Of a stretch of 21,858 bases of DNA, positions 15,156 through 21,688 are shown piece by piece (position 1 is the first letter of the stretch; each line of letters starts with the position of its first letter). The notes under the pieces are model-generated. The model was not told the origin of the DNA. It ran no database searches and saw only the letters and a list, made by a program, of their open reading frames with translations. Source of the DNA: Hydromicrobium sp964415365 (GTDB taxonomy: Bacteria > Actinomycetota > Humimicrobiia > Humimicrobiales > Humimicrobiaceae); NCBI GenBank assembly GCA_964415365.1, contig CAYPYW010000036.1:1-21858 (forward strand). The letters are read 5' to 3'. Made by a program: the position numbers and the translations under genes.

Positions 15156-16184
15156 TTAGTCTTTGATCCTTTTTATAATTTTTCCTAGCTCTTCATATAA
15201 TTTGACTAATAATTTTCTTTTCCCTTTCTCTTCTCCTATGATTATGTCTTCTTCTTCAGATCTAGTCATATTTCCTAATCCAATTATAACCTTCTCAATA
15301 TTACTAAATAAAGGAGAAGATACTGAAGGAACACTAAAAGCTAATTCCCTTTTTGCTTCTTGAAAACCATCTTCTTTTAATATTTCAATAGCCTTTTTGT
15401 TCGCAAATATTTTTCGTAATAATCTGACATCTTGAGCCTTTCCTATTTCATCATTTCCTACCCAATCACAAAAATCATTAATAGTTAAGTTGTTTTCCTT
15501 CATACCCTCTTTTATACTCTTATTTTCATACTCAACAAAATATGAGAATTTATTAAGTGCTCCAGGATTATTAGAATAAGTAGGAAGAAACTGTAACTCC
15601 ATATTTTGATATGCTTCACGCCATCTTTTTATATCATTCAATGAAAGTCTCGTTTTATTAACTAATTCCTCATCAGTATAACCTCTTCTATACCATAAGA
15701 TGTATAGCATTCTAGCTCTTTCATATGCACCCCAAGGGTTTTCACCTCTTAAATGAGCTATTAATCTTATGAAATTTTTATCTTCTTCACTTATATCTTT
15801 TGGTAGTACTTTTGCTCTAATTTTTTTATATATTTCTTTATGAGGGTATTTTCTACTTAAATCTTTATATATTAGTAATCTAGTATTACCATCAATAATC
15901 TTATAATTTCCATTAACTGGATAAACCCATATTTCTTGCATTATTCCTTCACTAGTTTCAATAGATCTCTTTAGTCTATTATAATCATCGATGTTTGTAG
16001 CTATAATTGCTGTTTCTAAATCACCTTGTGATATATTATCCTCAACCATCAATATATTATCTTTCCAATAACCAATTCTTGGATTTTCTTCATCCAAAAC
16101 TAACTTATTTGTATCAATTTCTTCTATATCTATTTCTTTAAGAATTCCTGCTATTGGAATTTCGAGAGTGAATTTGTCTTTCAT
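15156..16184 (-). CDS. ParB-like protein 1
   Basis: A 342-residue protein, first in the five-gene operon. Its ParB/Srx domain has NKLVLDEENPRIGYW (26-40), a strand IWVYPVNGNYKIIDGNTRLL (85-104) and RGENPWGAYERAR (146-158), which resembles the third nucleotide-binding motif plus start of the ParB helical domain. KorB/ParB-like helix-turn-helix residues follow (RGYTDEELVNKTRLSLNDIK, then RWREAY). The C-terminal 140 residues are helical and charged, without a recognised domain. GGGAG lies seven bases before the ATG, and a TATAAT box lies about 50 bases upstream. It may provide DNA recognition or nucleotide sensing for the operon, as DndB/DpdB-type ParB-fold proteins do in other systems; this is inference. 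Confidence 0.88.
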   Translation of the reverse strand: MKDKFTLEIPIAGILKEIDIEEIDTNKLVLDEENPRIGYWKDNILMVEDNISQGDLETAIIATNIDDYNRLKRSIETSEGIMQEIWVYPVNGNYKIIDGNTRLLIYKDLSRKYPHKEIYKKIRAKVLPKDISEEDKNFIRLIAHLRGENPWGAYERARMLYILWYRRGYTDEELVNKTRLSLNDIKRWREAYQNMELQFLPTYSNNPGALNKFSYFVEYENKSIKEGMKENNLTINDFCDWVGNDEIGKAQDVRLLRKIFANKKAIEILKEDGFQEAKRELAFSVPSVSSPLFSNIEKVIIGLGNMTRSEEEDIIIGEEKGKRKLLVKLYEELGKIIKRIKD

Positions 16185-16234
16185 TATTCGGCTCCCTTTA
16201 TTAATATCACAAATTTATTGAATAATTTCTAACA

Positions 16235-16240
16235 ATTATA
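16235..16240 (-). promoter_or_regulatory. Candidate -10 box for the five-gene operon
   Basis: TATAAT on the minus strand about 51 bases before the first ATG. The matching -35 position is A/T-rich (roughly TTAAAA) and weak, so the promoter may need an activator or be low-level. It lies in the 153-base gap before the TIR/NDT-like gene, which is on the same strand. Confidence 0.4.
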
Positions 16241-16337
16241 TAACTTTTTAAAATTTATTTTAAATACTCCAAAAATAGAGCACAATGAATCTACTTATTT
16301 TTCCTTTGATACCAGGCTCATACATCTTCAGCACACT

Positions 16338-16772
16338 CTATTTAATATTCCTAAAACATTTAACAAAATCTCTCTTCAATTTCTCTAAATCCTTACCATA
16401 AAATATTACTTCCTGCCTGACCAGATCTGATGGCAGTTTTGTCCTCCTGCTTGCAATTAAAATTACTTCTTTGTCAAGGCCTAACGCCAGTCCAAGTTCA
16501 AGCCCAACATTAAAAGTTGGATTGGTAAGATTGACTAAAAAATATTTAGACTGCTGAATAAACTCACATATTTTACAGAAGAAGTCCTTGGTTCTTATCT
16601 CCTGTTTTGCTATTTTGTGCTTAATATTTAGTTGATTTAATGCCGGAATAATAGCTTCCTCTATGACTTTCTCAACATTCTTATATTTGTAGTTGTAAGC
16701 TATAAATATCTGGTCTTGCTTCTCTTTTACATTAAGATTACAAATTTCATTACCTGTTAAATAGCATCTCAT
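16338..16772 (-). CDS. TIR/nucleoside-deoxyribosyltransferase-fold protein, complete copy
   Basis: 144 residues starting MRCYLTGNEICNL, then a TIR-like/NDT-like fold: DQIFIAYNYKY strand, a helix, KIAKQEIRTKDFFCKICEFI, YFLVNLTNPTFNVGLELGLA and the strand KEVILIA. The Glu92 in NVGLELG sits where NDT-type enzymes and some TIR-like NADases keep the catalytic glutamate. Possible roles are nucleotide hydrolysis or cyclic-nucleotide sensing in defence; neither is shown. The frame is open to 16826, but MRC is chosen because the second copy at 21288-21683 starts there. The gene lies upstream of the five-gene operon on the same strand, after a 153-base gap. Confidence 0.75.
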   Translation of the reverse strand: MRCYLTGNEICNLNVKEKQDQIFIAYNYKYKNVEKVIEEAIIPALNQLNIKHKIAKQEIRTKDFFCKICEFIQQSKYFLVNLTNPTFNVGLELGLALGLDKEVILIASRRTKLPSDLVRQEVIFYGKDLEKLKRDFVKCFRNIK

Positions 16773-16777
16773 TTTAA
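16406..16777. repeat. Direct repeat, left copy (372 bp)
   Basis: This segment aligns without gaps to 21317-21688 and is identical at roughly nine of ten bases. It covers most of the TIR/NDT-like coding region from just inside the C-terminus to just before the ATG. The two copies are in the same orientation, about 4.5 kb apart, and flank the cassette of flavodoxin, nuclease, TIR and DUF4238 genes. Confidence 0.9.
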
Positions 16778-16905
16778 ACCCCGAAAGTTTAGCTGTGGAT
16801 AAGAGAATATTCTTCTCCCTCATCAAATACAGATATTTACTATTATCATTTTACATGTTATAAGTTTATAATATTAAAAATAAATTTTAAATAAGTATAA
16901 CTACA

Positions 16906-17085
16906 ATGAAAGAAGTATTCAACATATCCCTAAATATCACTCCAACTACCTGGGGAAGTGAAAAAGACCCAGCAAGAAGAGAAGAGATAAGAAAAGAAAT
17001 AAAAAAGAAAGCAGAAAGTATCAGATATGAAAATTTTAATTATTTATCACTCGGAACATCATCAGAATACAGAAAAAATAGCTAA
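16906..17085 (+). CDS. Short frame overlapping the flavodoxin start, possible gene remnant
   Basis: A 59-residue frame beginning MKEVFNISLNITPTTWGSEK and continuing with a charged helix (PARREEIRKEIKKKAESIRY). After that it runs out of frame through the flavodoxin N-terminus and stops at 17083-17085. The first part looks like the natural N-terminus of a protein; the last part is only the flavodoxin gene read in another frame. It may be the truncated start of a gene cut by the insertion, or a coupling leader. No family recognised. Confidence 0.3.
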   Translation: MKEVFNISLNITPTTWGSEKDPARREEIRKEIKKKAESIRYENFNYLSLGTSSEYRKNS

Positions 17086-17473
17086 AGCTATAGCAATTAA
17101 AGTAGGAGCAGAGATAATAAAAGCAAAAGATATAAATCCTATAGATTTGGATAATTACGATATATTAGGGTTTGGTTCTGGGGTTTATCATGGAAGGCTG
17201 CATAACGAACTTTTAGAATTGATAGATAAGCTACCCTGCCAAAAAGACAAGAAATCCTTTATATTTTCAACAACTGGGTCAATGACTTACAGTAAATTAG
17301 CTCATGACAGATTTAGACCCTTGCTTATAAAAAAGGGCCTTAAAATAGTTGGTGAATTTTCCTGTCTTGGTTTTGACACTGCTTTAACAAGAGAGGGAAT
17401 TAATAAAGGAAAACCAGACAAACAGGATTTGGAAAATGCAGAAAATTTTATTCAGAGTATTTTGGTAAATTGA
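17027..17473 (+). CDS. Flavodoxin-family protein
   Basis: A 148-residue protein starting MKILIIYHSEHHQNTEKIAK. This is the flavodoxin phosphate-binding loop (YHSxHHxNTxKIA, residues 7-18) that holds FMN. FGSGVYHGRLH (about 49-59) and FIFSTTGSM (about 78-86) give the other flavin-contacting loops. It would carry single electrons in the cytoplasm, for example to a radical SAM enzyme. It is the first complete gene on the plus strand inside the repeat-bounded cassette, with 51 bases before the nuclease gene. No strong ribosome site precedes the ATG. It may be resident metabolism carried along, or an electron donor to the radical SAM protein encoded about 5 kb away; the latter is speculation. Confidence 0.9.
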   Translation: MKILIIYHSEHHQNTEKIAKAIAIKVGAEIIKAKDINPIDLDNYDILGFGSGVYHGRLHNELLELIDKLPCQKDKKSFIFSTTGSMTYSKLAHDRFRPLLIKKGLKIVGEFSCLGFDTALTREGINKGKPDKQDLENAENFIQSILVN

Positions 17474-17524
17474 TTAATTAAATGCAATTGTCACGAATTT
17501 TATTATAAGCTTTTAATAATACAT

Positions 17525-18526
17525 ATGGGAAAATTTCTTGAAAGTGAAAAGCTTAGCCAAACAGAATTTAAATTAAACCCATTATATTTTTCTGAGGTAG
17601 CTCGTAAAGATGATATCTATAAGGGTAAACCTAGACCATTTTGCTTACCGCTTGACTACGCTGAAGAAAATCTGCTTCCTGAAATTCGCCAAACTGCTCC
17701 AATATATTTTTCTTCTTATGAAATAAAATGGCATGACGGATTAAATGGCAAGCCAAGTAACCATCTTTGCGATTCACAGGTTTGTTGCTTAAACTTTCTT
17801 TTTCCATTTGCACAAAAACCTATCCTACTGACCAATTTATTGCGTCCTACCTTTCCTAACTTGAAAGAAATGTTACCAATAGAAAATAATCAATACGTCG
17901 CTTTTGAGTGGATTGGCCTTAAAAATTACTTAGGTGAAAAAGTACCCATTGGCGGTAAGCGGACGCGTGGAGCAAACTATACAAGTGCAGATGTAACTGT
18001 TAAGTTTAAAAGAAATGATGGAAAGAAACAAATGGTTTTAATTGAATGGAAATATACCGAGTCATATGGAAAAGTAAATCTAAAATATTCTAAAAGCGGC
18101 ACTAATAGGACAAAAATACATAGACAATTTTATTTACAGGATGATTGCATATTAGATAAAAAAATACTGCTAAGTTTTGATTCACTTTTCTATGAACCCT
18201 TCTATCAATTTATGCGCCAACAGTTTTTAGCACAAGAGATGGAAAGGGTAGAAAACCCAGAAGCAGGTATAGTTACCATACTGCATATAACTCCTGAGAA
18301 AAATATTGATTTTCAAAAAATCACTTCGCCTAAATTATCTAAACTTGGCAAAACAGCAATAGATGTATGGAAAAGACTTGTATTAAAAAAGGATAGATTC
18401 ATAAGTGTAAGTACTGAAAAATTATTCCACGGTTTATTAGCCGATAAATTACCTGAAACAAAAGAGTGGAGTGATTATATTACTAAAAGATATCCTTGGA
18501 TTCAAGCAGAATTGGTAAACTGTTAA
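17525..18526 (+). CDS. PGN_0703-type putative restriction endonuclease
   Basis: A 333-residue protein with a PD-(D/E)XK core: YTSADVTVKF (Asp156) then MVLIEWKYTES (Glu174, Lys176). Ahead of it, SQVCCLNFLFPF (84-95) matches the conserved SQ-N block of the PGN_0703 family, and VAFEWIG (125-131) precedes the catalytic core. The C-terminal half is helical, with RQQFLAQEMERV and a strand VTILHITP. Family members are annotated as putative restriction enzymes, and specificity and a partner methyltransferase are usually not known. No methyltransferase gene is seen here, so it may be modification-dependent or part of a non-classical defence set. It is probably co-transcribed with the TIR gene 71 bases downstream. 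Confidence 0.85.
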   Translation: MGKFLESEKLSQTEFKLNPLYFSEVARKDDIYKGKPRPFCLPLDYAEENLLPEIRQTAPIYFSSYEIKWHDGLNGKPSNHLCDSQVCCLNFLFPFAQKPILLTNLLRPTFPNLKEMLPIENNQYVAFEWIGLKNYLGEKVPIGGKRTRGANYTSADVTVKFKRNDGKKQMVLIEWKYTESYGKVNLKYSKSGTNRTKIHRQFYLQDDCILDKKILLSFDSLFYEPFYQFMRQQFLAQEMERVENPEAGIVTILHITPEKNIDFQKITSPKLSKLGKTAIDVWKRLVLKKDRFISVSTEKLFHGLLADKLPETKEWSDYITKRYPWIQAELVNC

Positions 18527-18597
18527 ATGAAAAATAATATATTCAATTAAAATTGTTATTAATTAATTATTATTTGAATAAATTAGGAATTATTTGA

Positions 18598-19824
18598 ATG
18601 GAAAATATTAATCAATATATCGACCAAAAATACATAGATTTTAAATTTCCACTACTTAAATCAGCTGAAGAAGAAGTAAAAGAAATAAAAAATAAAATAG
18701 CCGCTAGAGGGGCTTTAGGCGGATCATTAATTTCTGGACCATACAGAATAAGAAAAGATTATATTGATAGACTTTTTCTTGAAAGAGTTTCACTAGAGAT
18801 AAATATTAGAAAAGAATTTGGAATTAAGGTTAGTGATGATGAATATAATAATATTGTCAAAAACATTTTGAGAATGATTGAGCATGAGTATAATTTTTTG
18901 ATTAATACAACAAGAGAAGATGCAAACTTAGCTCGTATGGATAAATCGACATTTGAAAATTCTTTTTTAAAAAAAATTCAAGCAGATTTAAATAGCCTTA
19001 AAGAAACTATAAAAAGAAAAATGGAGATAGGAAAATTTGAATTAGATAAAATTACAAAATTTAGTAGTAATACTAAGCCACAAATTTACGATGCTTTTTT
19101 ATGTCACGCTAGTGAGGATAAAGAAGAAATTGCAAATAGTTTATTCCTAGAATTAAAAAATAAGGGTAAAAAAATCTGGTATGATGATTTTGTTTTAAAA
19201 CTAGGCGACTCTTTAAGACAAAAAATTGATGAGGGATTGGAATACTCAAATTATGGAATTGTTATATTAAGCAAAAATTTTTTTAACAAAAACTGGCCTC
19301 GAATTGAATTAGATGGCTTATTTGATAAAGAAACAAGTTTAGGTAGAAAAGTTATTTTACCCATATGGCATAAAATAACCAAAGAAGAAGTCCAGCAACA
19401 ATCTCATATATTAGCTGGAAGATTTTCAGCAAAAACTTCAGAAGGTTTAGATATTGTCGTTAAAAGAATTCTTGAAGTCATAAACAATGATAAAACTGCA
19501 GATATTTCTGATGCTATTACTTTGACTAATGAAAAAAGGTATTTACCAATTGAGAATATAAAAAGTTCTTCTAAAATTGAAAAACTGATCTTCCTTTTTT
19601 CTAAATCTAGTTCATTTATTGAAGCAGGAGAATCAACTATAGCACTTTTTAGATTTGAAGATGAATTTACAAAAGATGATATATTAAAAATAGCTGATAT
19701 TGCTTTAAATAATTATCAAATATTTAATTCTTATAGTGCAAGAAGAATTTTAGAAAGCTTTTTTAAAAGAAATTCCGATATCATTCCTTTTGATAAGATT
19801 AAAAAATTTTTTAATAATAAATAA
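18598..19824 (+). CDS. TIR-domain protein with helical N-terminus and extra C-terminal domain
   Basis: A 408-residue protein in three parts. Residues 1-155 are helical and charged, partly coiled-coil-like (SAEEEVKEIKNKIAARGALG). Residues 163-296 are a TIR domain: YDAFLCHASEDKEEIA, then GKKIWYDDFVLKLGDSLRQK (BB-loop region), YGIVILSKNFF and WPRIELDGLF, in which Glu237 is the expected NADase glutamate. Residues 300-408 are a small helical domain with FFKRNSDIIPFDKIKKFF. Bacterial TIR proteins degrade NAD or make signalling nucleotides during phage infection, usually with a sensor domain. The N- or C-terminal region here would be the sensor; neither is recognised. AGGA lies eight bases ahead of the ATG. 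Codon use is extremely AT-rich, unlike positions 1-10000. Confidence 0.9.
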   Translation: MENINQYIDQKYIDFKFPLLKSAEEEVKEIKNKIAARGALGGSLISGPYRIRKDYIDRLFLERVSLEINIRKEFGIKVSDDEYNNIVKNILRMIEHEYNFLINTTREDANLARMDKSTFENSFLKKIQADLNSLKETIKRKMEIGKFELDKITKFSSNTKPQIYDAFLCHASEDKEEIANSLFLELKNKGKKIWYDDFVLKLGDSLRQKIDEGLEYSNYGIVILSKNFFNKNWPRIELDGLFDKETSLGRKVILPIWHKITKEEVQQQSHILAGRFSAKTSEGLDIVVKRILEVINNDKTADISDAITLTNEKRYLPIENIKSSSKIEKLIFLFSKSSSFIEAGESTIALFRFEDEFTKDDILKIADIALNNYQIFNSYSARRILESFFKRNSDIIPFDKIKKFFNNK

Positions 19825-20131
19825 AACTTTTGAAGCAATAAAAGAATAATAAATTTGATTATTTCTGGAACTCTCATACTCAGGGGTAGTTTAATTTCAA
19901 GAAAGTATCCTCGAGGTATAAAAATGGGCATTAGAAACAATCAGTGGCTGGTTTCCAAGTGGATATAAAGCAAAATATCCTAATGGTATTAAAAAGATTA
20001 GAGTAATTAACAGAGAAAATCCAAAAAAACCAGATAGTTATAAGAAAAAAATAATAGATTCTAAAACTGGTAAAATTATTCGTGATATTGAAGAACCTTT
20101 AGAAAAACATAAACGACATTTTTATATTAAA
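19825..20131 (+). other. Gap with an in-frame coding-like fragment before the DUF4238 gene
   Basis: From 19922 the plus strand is open in the same frame as the DUF4238 ATG at 20132. It gives 70 residues without an ATG, including SGWFPSGYKAKYPNGIKKIR, VINRENPKKPDSYKKKIIDS and KTGKIIRDIEEPLEKH. The composition looks like real protein rather than chance (no stop, Lys/Pro/Gly pattern), and a TAA at 19919-19921 closes the frame upstream. It may be the C-terminal fragment of a deleted gene fused to the DUF4238 gene, or an extension started at a non-ATG codon. No ribosome site is evident. The first 97 bases hold nothing I recognise. Confidence 0.35.
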
Positions 20132-21039
20132 ATGAAAAAACCTCGCAGTAAAAAACATCATTATTTGCCAAGTTATTATCTAAAAGGATTTACTGATAGT
20201 AGGAATTTCTTTTTTATTTATGACAAAAAAAGAGACAAAATTTTACCAAATGCTCTCACTCCTGATACTTTTTTCTTTGAAAACAATCTCAACACAGTTA
20301 TTTTGATGAATGGGAATTATTCAGACTTTATAGAAGATTTTTATACACAAATTGAAGTAACAACAGGGGATTCACTAAATATTATTAGAACTTCCAACAA
20401 CAGAAATCCGGTTAAACTTATTGACATGATGAATCTTTTTTTATTCTTATCATTTTTGCATTGGAGATTACCAAGCAATTTAAAATATTGTGAAGAATTA
20501 GCAAATAATTTTTTAATGAAGACTATAAAGATCTTAATTTTTTTTCCATCAAAAATAAAAAAAATGGCAAAGCCGCGCCAAAAGAAATAATTGACAGAAT
20601 AAAAAACTCTGAAGCTTTTAGGAAGACTGCGAAATTAATTATTCCACTTGCACCTTTTCGTTATAAAAACTGGGCTGATAAATTAAAAAATTGGAGGTTT
20701 TTATACATAGGTGACGAGAAAATTTGGAACTTTGTCGGAGATAATCCCATCATCACAAGCGGAGATAAAGACCATGATCCAGTAAATTGTCTGGACGAAT
20801 TTATCTTTCCAGTTTCTGGAAAGGTTCTTTTAGTAAATATTAATAAACCAGTATCTAAAGACTTACCTCCCCAATTTACAATAGATTTTAATGTTTCAAT
20901 TATTGAAAGGGCACAAAGATTTGTAGCTTGCCAAAACAAACCATTTTTAGAATCTTTAATAGATTTTTATAGATTTCATGTTAAACATGGTAAAGCACAT
21001 ATAATAATTCCAGAGCTATTCAAAATGCTAGGAAACTAA
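20132..21039 (+). pseudogene. DUF4238 gene interrupted by a -1 frameshift
   Basis: The first frame (20132-20590) begins MKKPRSKKHHYLPSYYLKGF, the DUF4238 N-terminal signature. It continues homologously to about residue 128, then ends out of frame at 20590. The -1 frame from 20515 to 21039 gives NEDYKDLNFFSI, then the family motif WNFVGDNPIITSGDK and a proper C-terminus (IIIPELFKMLGN). Joined, the protein would be about 302 residues, normal for the family. The switch point is T TTT TTA at 20509-20515, so one T was lost or ribosomes slip by -1. DUF4238 function is unknown; members occur often in defence islands. Pseudogene, assembly error and programmed frameshifting cannot be separated here. 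Confidence 0.8.
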
Positions 21040-21165
21040 AATTTTATTACCCTTAAACCTTCTACAATAAAAAGCAATTTTTAGGGTGTGAACTCAATAA
21101 AATTCTTAAAATTAATAGGAAAATGAAATTTTATCTCCAGTTGCTAAACAATAGTCAGATAGGTA

Positions 21166-21176
21166 GGATTTGAACC
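21166..21176 (-). other. Possible tRNA T-arm remnant
   Basis: The minus strand reads GGTTCAAATCC, the tRNA T-loop consensus. The flanking bases form only three of the five T-stem pairs and no cloverleaf is found around it. It is not a functional tRNA. If real, it would be the degraded 3' end of a tRNA used as an attachment site. Chance occurrence is quite possible. The rest of the 248-base gap (21040-21287) shows nothing clear. Confidence 0.15.
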
Positions 21177-21287
21177 GAAAATTTTATTTTTAACACTTCA
21201 ATATCATTCTACGTTAAAAGCAATACCTATAATCAAAAAATGATTTATGAATTGTGGTTATCAACAGATTTTAACCAAGGTTAGATA

Positions 21288-21683
21288 CTAGAAATACTCA
21301 AAAGATGTGTTTAAGGTTACTTCCTGCCTGACCAGATCTGATGGTAGTTTTGTCCTCCTGCTCGCAATTAGAATTACTTCTTTATCAAGGCCCAATGCCA
21401 GGCCAAGTTCAAGCCCAACATTAAAGGTTGGATTGGTAAGATTGACTAAAAAATACTTTGATTGCTGAATAAGCTCACATATTTTACAGAAGAAGTCTTT
21501 GGTTCTTATCTCCTGTTTTGCTATTTTGTGATTAACATTTAATTGATTTAATGCAGGAATAATAGCCTCCTCTATGACTTTTTCAACATTCTTATATTTA
21601 TAGTTATAAGCTATAAATATCTGGTCCTGCTTCTCCTTTATATTAAGATTACAAACTTTATTACCTGTCAGATAACATCTCAT
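21288..21683 (-). pseudogene. TIR/NDT-fold protein, second copy with altered C-terminus
   Basis: 131 residues. The first 122 match the complete copy (16338-16772) at about 95 percent, with changes mainly at residues 9, 10, 15, 50, 51 and 71. After VRQEV the sequence changes abruptly to TLNTSFEYF and stops, so the last 22 residues of the original are missing. The catalytic-type Glu92 is retained. The break coincides with the end of the 372-bp repeat, so it was cut by the duplication or insertion event rather than by point mutation. It could still fold, but I treat it as truncated. Confidence 0.75.
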
Positions 21684-21688
21684 TCTAA
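21317..21688. repeat. Direct repeat, right copy (372 bp)
   Basis: Gap-free match to 16406-16777 in the same orientation. Most differences between the copies are single substitutions, many at third codon positions, so the copies have diverged under coding constraint or came from related strains rather than arising in a recent duplication. Recombination between the two would remove the roughly 4.9 kb cassette. Confidence 0.9.

Noticed and set aside
14721..16184. Chromosome or plasmid partition locus based on the ParB-like proteins
   Set aside because: There is no ParA ATPase, no parS-like repeat and no replication gene nearby; the ParB motifs are altered (GNTR rather than GERR) and the partners are a nuclease and a SNF2 motor.
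11057..16184. Assignment to Dnd, Ssp, Dpd, DISARM or BREX
   Set aside because: The signature genes of each (DndC/SspD PAPS-reductase-like, DpdA TGT-like, DISARM DUF1998 and methyltransferase, BREX PglZ/BrxC) are absent.
16773..16826. Longer N-terminus (to 16826) for the TIR/NDT-like protein
   Set aside because: The extension is absent from the second copy, sequence similarity begins at MRC, and the extension adds no recognisable element.
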